Source: Dimargaris cristalligena
Taxonomy: Eukaryota; Kickxellomycota; Dimargaritomycetes; Dimargaritales; Dimargaritaceae
DNA: 23,628 nucleotides
Direction: 5' to 3'
Assembly: GCA_027576995.1 (NCBI GenBank)
Contig: JANBQC010000452.1
Span: 1-23,628, forward strand
Shown: piece by piece, positions 10,021-19,271 of the stretch
Layout of the letters: each line of letters opens with the position of its first letter
Numbering within the stretch: position 1 is the stretch's first letter
Position numbers and translations under genes: made by a program
Notes under the pieces: generated by a model
The model's input: only the letters and a program-made list of their open reading frames with translations
What the model was told of the DNA's origin: nothing
Database searches by the model: none

Positions 10021-10719
10021 AATAAGAGTATTGGTATTACTACGGGAATAAATGATATTGAGCCTCGACTGAAGGTGACAGATTGGTTAGGTGTTCTAAC
10101 AGTGCCCCCAAATCCGTAAGATTACTATGATATACCCATGTCTCTTTTACCAACGCTTTTCACCACGAATAGAAATCGTCTTATACCTCTACGCGGTTAT
10201 CAACCGGAAAAATAAATAAAATAAGTCTAGTAGGTGACAAGTCGCTGTGTCGATAGTGGTCCACATGAGTACGGCGGACGAATAGAAGCTACTAGGATCC
10301 GCGCTCTGAATATTGTACACCAATACCGTGAAAGCCATCCGCACATCACTTGCTACCACGGTGACCATCTGTACTGGACTAGTCGACAATAGAGCCACTG
10401 GGTTGAAATGACACGGCGAGAGACATGGTATAGGAGGGTCCTAGTATCTGATTTGCTAGTATGCTGCTTATTCTTCAGAGAAAAGTGGACATTGTCCTGG
10501 CGGCCGGCCTTCCCATTGCAGTGGGCCTATCTGGAATCCTCCGTGTCTGCTATAGGGAAGAGGGGTCCACCACACCCGAGATTGCTTCACTGCAGTGTAG
10601 GGGCTGCTACACTGAGTAAACGAAGACCAACTAGAGTTATTGTACCTGGACATTTACCAGGTTTGTCTATTCCACGGCAGTCTAGTGGCAATAACGTAAT
10701 AGTGCGCCTGTTTCGACCG
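10021..10719. other. Spacer between element copies A and B, with two small hairpins
   Basis: No gene is supported. Two perfect short inverted repeats lie close together: CAGTGTAG/CTACACTG (10593-10600 and 10607-10614, 6-nt loop) and ACCTGG/CCAGGT (10644-10649 and 10657-10662, 7-nt loop). A 118-codon plus-strand frame (10408-10764) runs through this stretch into copy B; it resembles nothing and is probably chance. Confidence 0.4.
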
Positions 10720-10860
10720 CATGTGGGAGGTTCAACAAGGCTGTATAACAAAAAATACACTTAATGTGGCAGATGTTATTGGTAAAAAATGAATAAACAT
10801 TGCACGTAGTAGTGGAGACACATTGCGAACATTTAACTCCTCTGGATTCGAGGTATATGG
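10720..10860 (+). mobile_element. MITE-like element, copy B
   Basis: Begins CATGTGGGAGGTTCAAC and shares AAGGCTGTATAAC followed by an A run with copies A and C. From about 10753 to 10806 it aligns to copy A without gaps at roughly 64%, ending in a shared CACGTA. Its right half aligns with copy C through CATT, AAC, TCC and GG-TT blocks. The right terminus is degraded (TATATGG) and may instead end at a CACCCA a few bases later (10861-10866), so the right boundary is approximate. The terminal inverted repeat is poorer than in copy A. Confidence 0.45.
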
Positions 10861-13158
10861 CACCCAGTTAAAACAATTAAAATTATCGCCAATATCCTGT
10901 TCTAGCAAATTGCACTTCACCATTCATCCCAGGTTACATAATGTCACTAGCACTGCGTGGTTTGCGCTGAACTAGAAATACTGTACGCGTGATTGTCTAC
11001 AATTGGAGTAGTCCACCACCACCCCTTCATGCCAATTACCACGGTAAATCCATTCTGTCATGCCGCTCCTTAACCTCAAAAATAGAAAGGGGTGCTATAG
11101 TGGAGTAGAGTAAATCGTCGAATGCCCTTAGTCACAAATAGCAATGTCCATATTGGTCGGTCATCCATTGACTGATAAGATAGCATACCCCTTTGAAATC
11201 CCAAAATGCGAACTCTGACCTATTACCATTAATGGATGCTGTCAACGTTTTGTTATTTATTGGCAATACTTATTACGCTCAATGGACTATTACACGGTCT
11301 GCAATATCCAGAAAGTCGCCGTGCACATGTGTAAAGACCACGGCATATAATACATTTTGACTCTAAAAATAAACTAAACTAAATAGGGTCGGCTGGTAGG
11401 AAGAATTTTAAACGGGAGAAGGATAAGAAACGAATCCTCGCTCTATATTTTATTTCCCCTCTATTAACATAATGAGGTTGTATAATCGAATTTTGCGCGA
11501 GTCAACGTAGTACAAAACTACTCTATAGAGCAATAGGGGAAGTCGCTCCGTTCGTCCAAAACAACTCTCATGAATTTCTCCTTCAAATGGAATGCTTATC
11601 TTCAACCAATCGCCCAGCTGTTTGCCCCGGACGATGTTACTATACAGTTAAACTTAACAAGTTAGCGTTGTAGGGATAGTGCAGGGTTCTTAAAATATAG
11701 ATATCCATAGCTCCAGTCGCAGAATTTTGGTTGGTGCTAGGCGAATTCTTAGTATTTGTCGATTGTGCCCTCCCGCCCTAAACCACCGACATAGGCCCTG
11801 TCACGAGTACGTGGGTAGAACTAAAAAGTCCACCGGGTGCAGGCTAGGTCAATCCCATAATCACCCGGGGCGGTCTACGAGTCATGGTCGGGGATTTAAC
11901 GCAAGTCATTCTCACATACTGCTAACCAGGCCCTTTTAGCCCAATAAACCAAATAAGGTGATTCTAATTAGCGGCGTCGAGACGACCTTCACAACCCTGC
12001 TTACTGCTGAACCTATTAGGGCTACCCGGGCGGATCGGCACGGTGTATCATCCAGTATACCCATTGCTGGTTTACAACTACCTCGTAGTGTTTTGTTTTT
12101 GGGTGATTGGACCTCCACTATTCTGCTAAAAAGAAGCTTGGTCTGTCCGAAGCAGTGCCAAGATGCGCTTCCTATATGGTAAGTGGCTATTACGGCGCAA
12201 CAGCCCCTAAGTGCTCGATTGAAGAATGTTATCGAGCACAATGAATAATTCACCGAGTCAGAGGGCTGAATTATAGCAGACTAGGTGACCCAGCTTTATC
12301 GGGGGTCAAAAGCCGAGCAATTCAATTAAAGCCAATGGGTACGGCTACTAGTGAGTACTTCGGGCTAAAATATCGAGCCGCCGTGCAAGGTCGCTAAACA
12401 TTTCACACTCAGCATACACCACTCCTTTGAATAACAATCCAGGGATATGCCTGGAAGCTGCGTTGCCAGGGCAAACTTCCCTCGTAGGGGGTTGGCCCAG
12501 TCCCCGGGTGAGAGTTCCCATCCCTGGGTTAGATAGGCTGGTCGACCAATAGTGGTTCCTCATTGACGGATCCCTTTCTGAGTAGGTGGTCAGCTCACCA
12601 GCCAATGTTAAATATTTAAAGATTCGCCTGGAGTTGTGTTTGGGTATTGCGCCATAATGTATTCGCTCTACATGGGATACAGGGAAGATACCTTTGGCGA
12701 TTGACAAGGCCTCAACCGGCTAGAGAGCTGCAGCTGGCAGTTCCCCGGCTACTAGACACTTTCCGACCAGGATCATCTCCCTAGTTTAAAGCCCTGTCTG
12801 TCATTTAACTGGGCTAGGCTTACTTTAACCAATCCAGTGTAAATAACCCACCTTTGGCTGGAGCTATGGGAATTTGGTGAATCCTTCGCGTACGTCGGAC
12901 CTTTGGCCGGCAGAATACATGTGCTTAACCCAACCTACTCTGGCAATCACGCCTTGATGGATGCAATTGGTGCCGGCAAGGCCTACTACACCGCAAGCTA
13001 ATGCGCCCTGGGAAGTAGAAGCAGAGTGTCAAACTGCCAATGATCCACACCTTAATGACCCATTGTCAATCTAGAACGGTAGGTAGACTAAGTCCCTTAT
13101 TGCATAAGGCACCTATTGACGTACCGGCTCTATCCTGGCAACCCCTCCCCCCGGCGAA
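10861..13158. other. Gene-poor spacer
   Basis: About 2.3 kb of mixed-composition DNA with no supportable gene. The longest frame is 12348-12707 on the minus strand (119 codons). It starts with TTG, has no early ATG and matches nothing I know. A 52-codon frame at 12843-13001 has protein-like composition (Gly/Ala/Tyr-rich end) but no start. Either could be a relic of a decayed gene. Confidence 0.4.
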
Positions 13159-13164
13159 TATAAA
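13159..13164 (+). promoter_or_regulatory. TATA box of the small secreted peptide gene
   Basis: TATAAA in the context GCGAATATAAAGGAG, 138 bases before the ATG at 13297. It is followed by a C/A-rich, pyrimidine-rich leader without an intervening ATG, a layout typical of strongly expressed fungal genes. Confidence 0.6.
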
Positions 13165-13234
13165 GGAGTTCTTCTGCGCCCACCAAGAAACGACATCCAC
13201 AAGTTCCACTACCCTCCAACACACCGCTTATCCT

Positions 13235-13252
13235 CCAACTCCAACTCCAACT
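13235..13252 (+). repeat. Three tandem CCAACT units in the leader
   Basis: Three perfect head-to-tail copies of CCAACT, 45 bases before the peptide gene's start codon and probably within its 5' UTR. Confidence 0.8.
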
Positions 13253-13296
13253 CCTATCACCTCAACCCCCCACTAACTGTATCCATTCTATTAACC

Positions 13297-13470
13297 ATGG
13301 TTTCCATTCGCTTCGCTGTCATCGCCGCCGTGGCTGTTCTCTTCGTTGGTGCCCAGGCTGGCCCTTCTGAGTTCCGCGCCCCTGATTTGAGCAAGCGCCA
13401 ATTGACCGGCGGGTCCGGCAACGACAGCGGCGGTGTCGGCCTTGGCTGGGGCTCCAGCTGGGGCTGGTAA
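13297..13470 (+). CDS. Small secreted peptide precursor with Kex2-type site
   Basis: A 57-codon frame with a good start context (TTAACCATGG) and strongly biased, GC-rich codons like those of the porin and PGK genes. Residues 1-21 form a classical signal peptide: basic Arg5, a hydrophobic core IAAVAVLFVG, and an AQA cleavage motif before Gly22. A short pro-segment (22-34) ends in Lys33-Arg34, the recognition pair for Kex2-family proteases. Cleavage would release a 23-residue peptide starting with Gln35, which can cyclise to pyroglutamate. It is Gly/Ser-rich and ends in GLGWGSSWGW, with three Trp and no Cys. This arrangement fits a secreted signalling or cell-surface peptide. A mating pheromone is one possibility, but nothing in the sequence proves a function. 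It has its own TATA box and a downstream AATAAA and no intron. I recognise no family. Confidence 0.8.
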   Translation: MVSIRFAVIAAVAVLFVGAQAGPSEFRAPDLSKRQLTGGSGNDSGGVGLGWGSSWGW

Positions 13471-13637
13471 ATACCCCACTCCACTATACTCGTCCTCAAC
13501 GAATTTTTGTGGCCTCGCTGCCCGTCATCCGCTCAAGGTACCCCCCCCTCCTCAGTCGACCCCCTATTCGACTTGAATTCCAATCCTTTCTGTTAGTTAA
13601 CCCCAGTTGGTTTATCCAGTTGTCGCTTCCATCACCT

Positions 13638-13643
13638 AATAAA
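13638..13643 (+). terminator. Poly(A) signal of the peptide gene
   Basis: AATAAA in CACCTAATAAACATTT, about 170 bases after the peptide gene's stop codon. Confidence 0.5.
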
Positions 13644-15458
13644 CATTTATAACCACAAATAACTAGGACAATGTTCATATACGGACCTTTTAACAAATAG
13701 TTGAATCGGAGATGTGTTTGGAGCGGGTTCCGAAGGGATGGCAAGGCGCGGCTTATTCTGTTAGCAGAGAGATAGCTAACGAAAGTAAGATAACCATCCA
13801 CTTCCCAACAGGCGAATGGGTTGACTATTGCAATAGATCGTAACAGCCCCCTCCGATATTGGCTGATATAATCTATCTGTACATAAGTAGTCGGAGTTAT
13901 ATCGAACCCAGCGGCAAATGTATAAATACTATTCACACCCACTGTAGATTCATATAAATATAATCTTTCGGGCAAAATGTGAATTGCAAGTCCCAATGCA
14001 TGCGTACGGGGCCAAGAATGATCTAATAGAGACTTTTGCCCCAAGTTAGTCAAGGTATACCTTATAAAACTTTACGTTCAATTATAACAATGTCTACTTC
14101 TGAATGTACAATGTAGGAAATCGGCATTACTAGCCTGGGACTGGGCTACACATTTTGGGTATAATACAACAGTAAAAACCCAGGAAAAAAAAACACCACT
14201 TGATTTGAGATTTCTTGAAAGTGATAAATCCAGGCTGCAGTGTTTACCGTCAACAGAATATGCCCGTTACTGATCAATAGTACGCCTTATTATAGAAAGA
14301 CGGCCCCCATTGAACTGGATGAGTTGTAATATATAGAAAACTCTTAAATAACGCGGGGAAGAGTAGTTAAATCATAATGACGGATTACAATCTAACCCTG
14401 GTACTAGATTATAAATCGGATATAGGCTGGGAACACTTAAGAGCTGATATTCCCTTAAGAGTCGGATAATGATCGCCTCTAGAGTGCAAGGCTTTGGACA
14501 CGGTGTACAGCATGGCTTGGGTGACTGTCCGATGGACTGGCCTATAATCATGGAAATAACCACGAAGGTATGTCCCTATGGATTATCAATTTGTCTTTAT
14601 ACATTTAGATAACTACTAAAGATGAAATCATTGGAAAATTTACGAACTGGTAAGGTCGGCGTTGGGTCAACAAGATCGCTACTAAGTCCAGTCATTGGTA
14701 AGCTGGGGGCTTTGGTCACCGAGAGTATAAAGGCGATATCCAACTATTAGCCGAGCGGCTTTAAAGTGCTTACAGTATCTCCGAGTCGGTTTATCACGTC
14801 GCTTTGATAGCTCCCGCCTTCGATTACCCATATACTAGACCATAGTGGGCGATCCGCACACACGACCATGAAATTATCTCGAGCGGCTCTAGGGTGCGAC
14901 CGTCCTGGAAAATACAAGGCACCCTGGATTTGAGCGGATTATCATATTTGATAACGATGCATCTCAACCACGTCTTATCCACCATCACTTGTTTCAAAAA
15001 CCAGTGTAACGCATGCGATATGCCTGCTTCCGTCACATGTTGGAAAGGTACAACCCAGACCTTGCCATTTCCCAATAGGTAATAACTAAAGAAACGGCTA
15101 GTGCGGCTGCCGATTATAATGATTTACAGATAAGCGGCCACTGGCTGGCGCAGTGTGAGATTTAGGTACCACAAAACTGTCCATTTCTCTTGACCATCAA
15201 TCTTCAGATTGGGGCTGTGTATAATTCATCCACTTCAGGTAAACAATGGATGACCAGGGAAATATTGGCATTTTTTTTTGCAAGTGCATACCCATTAAAG
15301 ATATCTAATTATGAGCGCAAATAAAAAATAGCATAAATAGTCGGTAATTTCTCTAAGATCGACCTTGTTTAATTCAACAGTTTGACTCTTTTTCATGATT
15401 TCATTTTCGTTTTGACAGTATTTACGATTATATTTTGGCCTATTCGGAATCACTTTAG
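13644..15458. other. AT-rich spacer
   Basis: No gene is supported. A minus-strand frame at 13496-14053 stays open for 185 codons, long for AT-rich DNA. However, it starts with TTG, overlaps the 3' UTR of the peptide gene antisense and resembles nothing known. Bases about 14700-14833 end in a block like the right terminus of the short inverted-repeat element (TAGCT...GATTACCCATAT), a possible degraded copy. Confidence 0.4.
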
Positions 15459-15548
15459 GCAACCAACGGGCCGCTAAACCAAACGTTTTCTGTTGGGGCT
15501 TATTACCAAACTCCCTTAAGCCGCCCCGTGACCACCACCACCTTCCCA

Positions 15549-16502
15549 ATGAAGGGTTTACTTACTATAGCTCACCTACCCTGCGCGTGGTGGTGTATCC
15601 TTTTGTGGTGCAGCTGGGGCCTTCAACCATCCTCCGCTACTACCGGGTTGTTTTTTCCGGAAGACCAGGATTGGGCCCTCGATCACTTGCTTAATTTAAT
15701 CATGACCGAACAAAGTCCGGTCGACCATCCTTACCAACCAACCCCTGCCCCGGTGCCCTGCCATCAGCCCATACTGCTACCGCTCACAACCCCCCACCTG
15801 CCACCCGCAGCACTTCTACCACCAACGGTCTCCGCTGGTAGCGATTCCGATAGTAATGGAAGTGGTAGTAGTAGTAGTAGTAGTAGTACGGGTGGTGGTA
15901 GCGGTATTGGCGATAGTGATGACGAAAACCCCGCCTCCCCACCGCCGCCACCCTCTGATATGATTCGTCTCGTCCCTCTCCATAACCCACGCCAGTCCTA
16001 TGATATCCGTAGTGCGCCGTACATCCTCCGTACATCAGCCGATAAACCCAAGCCCAAGCCCAGGCTCATCGCGAAACAACGTTTAGAACGCCCATTTACA
16101 TCCCGACTGAACAACTCTCTTCTCCCCCTCCGATTGGCTACCCCGGCTGATCGAATGAAAAGGTTTCAGCCCCTCCCTCGACCCAGCGGCCCCACCACGG
16201 GAACTTTCCGGGTGATGATGGTACCTAAACCCCAACCACCCTTGGTTAACCAGATTAGCCAACCAGCTCTTCCGGAGGCGGATTCCCCTCCTCCACTTGG
16301 TAATGCCCCCAGCTTGCCCGGTACCTCCGCTGAAATCGGTGACTTAAAGTGTTCGCTATGCGACACTCAGTTTGGATCTGAATTTACATTTCAAACACAT
16401 ATAAGACGCATGCACAATACCCATAAATTCCACTGTGGCAAGTGCACTAAGGCATTTATGCTGAAAGAGGAATTAACTAGACATAAGAGCAACCATGTTT
16501 AG
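15549..16502 (+). CDS. C2H2 zinc-finger protein (two C-terminal fingers)
   Basis: From the first ATG the frame encodes 317 residues. The last 50 contain two classical zinc fingers: Cys-x2-Cys-x12-His-x4-His at 268-289 and Cys-x2-Cys-x12-His-x3-His at 296-316, joined by a 6-residue linker. Paired C2H2 fingers usually bind DNA, so a transcription regulator is the likely role; the target is unknown. The middle is Pro/Ser-rich and disordered, with an eight-unit GTA run coding for serines. The 5' end is uncertain. Residues 1-30 are hydrophobic and Trp/Cys-rich, odd for a nuclear factor. A second ATG at 15702 would give a 266-residue protein without them. The frame also stays open upstream to a CTTTAG acceptor-like site ending at 15458, so a spliced upstream exon is possible. 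Confidence 0.85.
   Translation: MKGLLTIAHLPCAWWCILLWCSWGLQPSSATTGLFFPEDQDWALDHLLNLIMTEQSPVDHPYQPTPAPVPCHQPILLPLTTPHLPPAALLPPTVSAGSDSDSNGSGSSSSSSSTGGGSGIGDSDDENPASPPPPPSDMIRLVPLHNPRQSYDIRSAPYILRTSADKPKPKPRLIAKQRLERPFTSRLNNSLLPLRLATPADRMKRFQPLPRPSGPTTGTFRVMMVPKPQPPLVNQISQPALPEADSPPPLGNAPSLPGTSAEIGDLKCSLCDTQFGSEFTFQTHIRRMHNTHKFHCGKCTKAFMLKEELTRHKSNHV
15865..15888 (+). repeat. (GTA)8 microsatellite within the zinc-finger gene
   Basis: Eight perfect GTA units that encode a serine run in the disordered middle of the zinc-finger protein. Length polymorphism here would not shift the frame. Confidence 0.9.
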
Positions 16503-16563
16503 TGGATCCAACCCGCGGACTTCCATCGGCTTAAATGAGCCATCACGGAGGTTATTAAAAATC

Positions 16564-16706
16564 AATATGTGAGGTTTGGTCAGGCTGTAAAACGAAAAAA
16601 TTGAGTAATGGTGGTAGGGCATACTACTTATAATGCCGTTTTGCGCCTATTTTCTTGGCAAGTCCATTCAAACTACAATCCAGTTGGGTTTAAACCACAC
16701 TCATAG
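16564..16706 (+). mobile_element. MITE-like element, copy C
   Basis: About 143 bp starting 62 bases after the zinc-finger stop codon. The left part, GAGGTTTGGTCAGGCTGTAA then AACG and an A run, matches copy B at 17 of 19 positions over the AGGCTGTA...AAAAAAT core. The right end (CAGTTGGGTTTAAACCACAC then TCATAG) matches the right arm of copy A through AG-TGGG, AA, CAC and CATA blocks. Its reverse complement resembles the left arm. It lies before the zinc-finger gene's AATAAA, so it is probably transcribed in that gene's 3' UTR. Confidence 0.5.
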
Positions 16707-16793
16707 ATCAGAAAGGGCCGGCGCTTTCCTACCGACAATAGTACACAATCACTCGTTAGTTCATATAATAATACCCTGTGGGTATCATCCTTA

Positions 16794-16799
16794 AATAAA
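16794..16799 (+). terminator. Possible poly(A) signal of the zinc-finger gene
   Basis: AATAAA in CCTTAAATAAAAGTC, 291 bases after the stop codon. A short hairpin ATACCC/GGGTAT (16771-16785) lies just before it. The distance makes the assignment tentative. Confidence 0.35.
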
Positions 16800-17244
16800 A
16801 GTCCTGACTGAAGTTTATTCCCAAATAGATATATTTTTATAAGATGTAATGGATACAGGGGATCAAAAGCTGCTCACCCGCTAGGGAATTGCAGAGATAG
16901 AAAGGGGGCGCTGATTTTGACCGAAATGGGAGGAATGAGAGGGGGGAGACGCGCATTTGTTTTTAGTTTTGAATAGTCAGTAGAAACCGCCATTCGATTT
17001 CGAGAGGCACGAGCATAGTTTACTTGGGGGAAAACCAACCCAAATAAGAAACATAGTCGTCCCCAGCTTGCTCATCCAATAATGTTTGCGACAATACCGG
17101 GAGTGGAGAGAGTGGTAAAGGGGGGGGGGTGTTCTAATTAATAGGGACAAATGTAACCATACCAATGGTATATCTCTATAAACGCACCTCTGCTTTTCCC
17201 CCAATCACAGGTCCTTAAAGATGGGAAGTTCCTGATTAGGCAAA
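16800..17244. other. Spacer with the PGK 3' flank
   Basis: Convergent 3' ends of the zinc-finger gene (plus) and PGK (minus). It contains a run of ten G (17120-17129). A 75-codon minus-strand frame at 16977-17204 starts with TTG and is probably PGK 3' UTR. No canonical minus-strand AATAAA was found. Confidence 0.5.
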
Positions 17245-18650
17245 TCATTTGGAGGACAGGGAAGCCACACCGGGCAGGGCCTTACCCTCAAGGAGCTCCA
17301 AACTAGCACCACCCCCAGTACTGACATGGCTGACCTTGTTTTCGAAATCCCACTTGGCACAAGCGGTGGCGGTGTCACCGCCGCCGATGATGGTGGTGGC
17401 GCCGTTCTTGGTGGCCTCGGCCACGGCTTCCAGGCCCTTGCGGGTACCGGTGGCGAACTTTTCGAACTCGAACACGCCCAAGGGACCGTTCCAGATGATG
17501 GTGCGGGCGCTCAGGATAGCGTCGCGGTTGAGCTTGTTGGACTCGTCACCGCAGTCCAGACCCTGCCAGCCCTCGGGGATACCCTCGCTCTGCTTGGCGT
17601 AGCCGGTCTTGGCGTCGGGCGAGAAGTCATCGGCTGTGATGAAATCGACGGGAAGGATTAATTGGACGTTGTTGCGGTGGGCCTTTTCGACCAACTTGGC
17701 CACAATTTCCGAACCAGCCTGGTCGAACAGAGAGTTGCCGATCTTCATGTTCTCAAGGGTCTTCTTGAAGGTATAGGCCATGCCGCCACCGATGATCATC
17801 ATGTTGACCTTGTCGAGCAGGTTATCAATCAGCTGGATCTTGTCGGACACCTTGGCACCACCCAGAATGGCCAGGAAGGGCCGTTCGGGGTTCTCGAGGG
17901 CCTTGCTGAAGAAGTCAAGTTCCTTCTTCATCAGGAAACCGGCGGCCCGTACGGGCAGGTTAACTCCGACCATGGAGCTGTGGGCTCGGTGAGCGGTACC
18001 GAAGGCATCGTTGACGTAGACGTCACCCAGCTTGGACAGCGAGGCGCGGAACTTCTCCACGGCAGCGGGGTCGGCCTTGACCTTCTTGCCATCGGCCTCC
18101 TTGCGGCTGCCCTCTTCCTCAATGTGGTAGCGCAGGTTCTCCAGCAGGATAACCTTACCGCCCGAGGCAGCGGCGCAGGCCTTCTCAACCTCGGCACCCA
18201 CGCAGTTATCCAGGAATTCGACGGGGCGGTCGAGCAGGCTGCTGAGCTCTTCCGCAACGGGGCGGAGGGAGTATTTGGCCACGACTTCACCATTGGGGCG
18301 ACCCAGGTGGCTCATGAGAATAACCGCGGAGGCATCTGGAGACAGGGTGCGTAAATAGAAAAATATAGTATAATCGGGGGGGGGTGAGTTATGGAGTTGG
18401 GGAGGCGGGCGGGTCAACCGGGTTGGTTTCAATGCGATAGAATGAGTGAAGAGGGGCAGTTATCCCGGGGAGCTGACATACCTTTGTCCAGGGCGTATTG
18501 GATAGTGGGCAGGGCAGCGGTGATGCGCTGGTTGTTGGAAATCTTGCCGTTCTGGAAGGGTACGTTGAAGTCGACGCGGATCAGCACACGCTTGCCTTTG
18601 ACGTCAACCTCGGCGAGGCCCAGTTTGTTGCTTAGCTTGTTATCGGTCAT
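17245..18650 (-). CDS. PGK1: Phosphoglycerate kinase (two exons)
   Basis: Cytosolic glycolytic enzyme (EC 2.7.2.3) that transfers phosphate between 1,3-bisphosphoglycerate and ADP. Exon 1 is 18650-18482 and exon 2 is 18335-17245, joined within codon 57 (Asp) to give 419 residues, close to the usual fungal length of about 416-418. Visible hallmarks are RVDFNVP (25-31), HLGRP (66-70), [13 protein letters not shown] (165-177, substrate side), GGAKVSDKI (215-223), GPLGVFE (340-346), the nucleotide-binding GGGDTATA (374-381), and the C-terminal [17 protein letters not shown]. Nothing is missing or broken. Codon use is strongly biased, as expected for an abundant enzyme. It is divergently arranged with the porin gene across a 621-bp promoter region. 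Confidence 0.97.
18336..18481 (-). other. PGK intron
   Basis: A 146-nt spliceosomal intron with donor GTATGT and acceptor CTCCAG. It interrupts after the first base of codon 57. Removing it restores the family-wide DK(D/G)[13 protein letters not shown] region; without removal the frames on the two sides do not match. A CTCAC near 18386 is a possible branch site. The intron contains a run of nine C on the coding strand. Confidence 0.95.
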
Positions 18651-18811
18651 GGTGGTAGAGGGTGGGGTGGGGGAAGGAATATAAAGTAAAGGAAAGGTAA
18701 AGGACGAGTGATACGGGGTGGAGTAGGAGAGAAGTAGTGAACGGGGGGTTTGGGAAAAGGAGGCAGGGGAGGGTCTCTCTTATGGATAAGGCGCGCGGGG
18801 TTGTCGTTGGG

Positions 18812-18883
18812 GAGCCTATATGCTCATGGCGTCACGATTAGGAGGGTGTTGTGTAGGACAAGCTGCGGTTAGCATATAGGCTC
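18812..18883. repeat. 13-bp perfect inverted repeat in the promoter
   Basis: GAGCCTATATGCT (18812-18824) and its exact complement AGCATATAGGCTC (18871-18883) are separated by 46 bases. Identity stops sharply at both ends of each arm. The repeat lies about midway between the two divergent start codons, where paired regulator sites or a cruciform would affect both genes. Confidence 0.85.
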
Positions 18884-19133
18884 TTTCCCCTCAGTCACGT
18901 TGGCCATTGGGCGGTGCGGGTGGGACAAATGCAAACAGGTCAGGCCACCCCCTTCTAGCTGTATGCGCATTAGGGTAAAATAACCACCGGTGATTGGTCC
19001 ATCCTTAAGTCAAACCGGCGGGTCTGAGTTTCGGAGTGGTGTTTAGCAGGGCGTTGCTGCTATCTATTCACTTTCCCAGCCCCGCCGCCAGTGTATCACC
19101 CGAAGCCACCCGCCCACCCCGTTCCGGCCAACG

Positions 19134-19139
19134 TATAAT
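19134..19139 (+). promoter_or_regulatory. TATA-like box of the porin gene
   Basis: TATAAT in CAACGTATAATACGG, 138 bases before the porin ATG and followed by a CT-rich leader. The spacing is the same as in the secreted peptide gene. Confidence 0.45.
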
Positions 19140-19271
19140 ACGGACTTAGTTGTGCCACCGCTCTTGCTTTTCTCTCTTATACACCAACTCCTGTTGTCCA
19201 TCTCCTGATTACTTGTTCTTCCCCTTTCCTGATCCTTCCGATCCCTCCACACACTTCGCTTCTTTAACATC

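Larger units (their letters stand above)
18651..19271. promoter_or_regulatory. Shared divergent promoter region of PGK and porin
   Basis: A 621-bp GC-rich region between the start codons of two abundant housekeeping genes transcribed away from each other. It holds two inverted CCAAT boxes (ATTGG at 18906-18910 and 18993-18997), which in fungi are bound by the HAP/NF-Y complex, a long-range 13-bp inverted repeat (separate entry), and a TATA-like site for the porin. Pyrimidine-rich leaders precede both starts. Confidence 0.6.

Noticed and set aside
10408..10764. Faint resemblance of one frame near 10470-10640 to the transmembrane and DKTGT region of P-type ATPases
   Set aside because: Needs stop codons ignored and lacks the phosphorylation motif itself; not distinguishable from chance.
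12843..13001. 52-codon protein-like frame upstream of the peptide gene
   Set aside because: No start codon, no clear splice acceptor and short enough to occur by chance.
14750..14820. Possible tRNA suggested by GCCGAGCGGC resembling an A box
   Set aside because: No matching B box (GGTTCGA) and no acceptor stem pairing.
15295..15549. 84-codon minus-strand frame upstream of the zinc-finger gene
   Set aside because: Starts at TTG, overlaps the zinc-finger start antisense and has no recognisable features.
17662..18354. 230-codon plus-strand frame inside PGK, and 295-codon minus-strand frame inside the porin (19209-20096)
   Set aside because: Antisense shadows of strongly codon-biased housekeeping genes; their Gly/Val-rich composition is the usual mirror image of such coding sequence.
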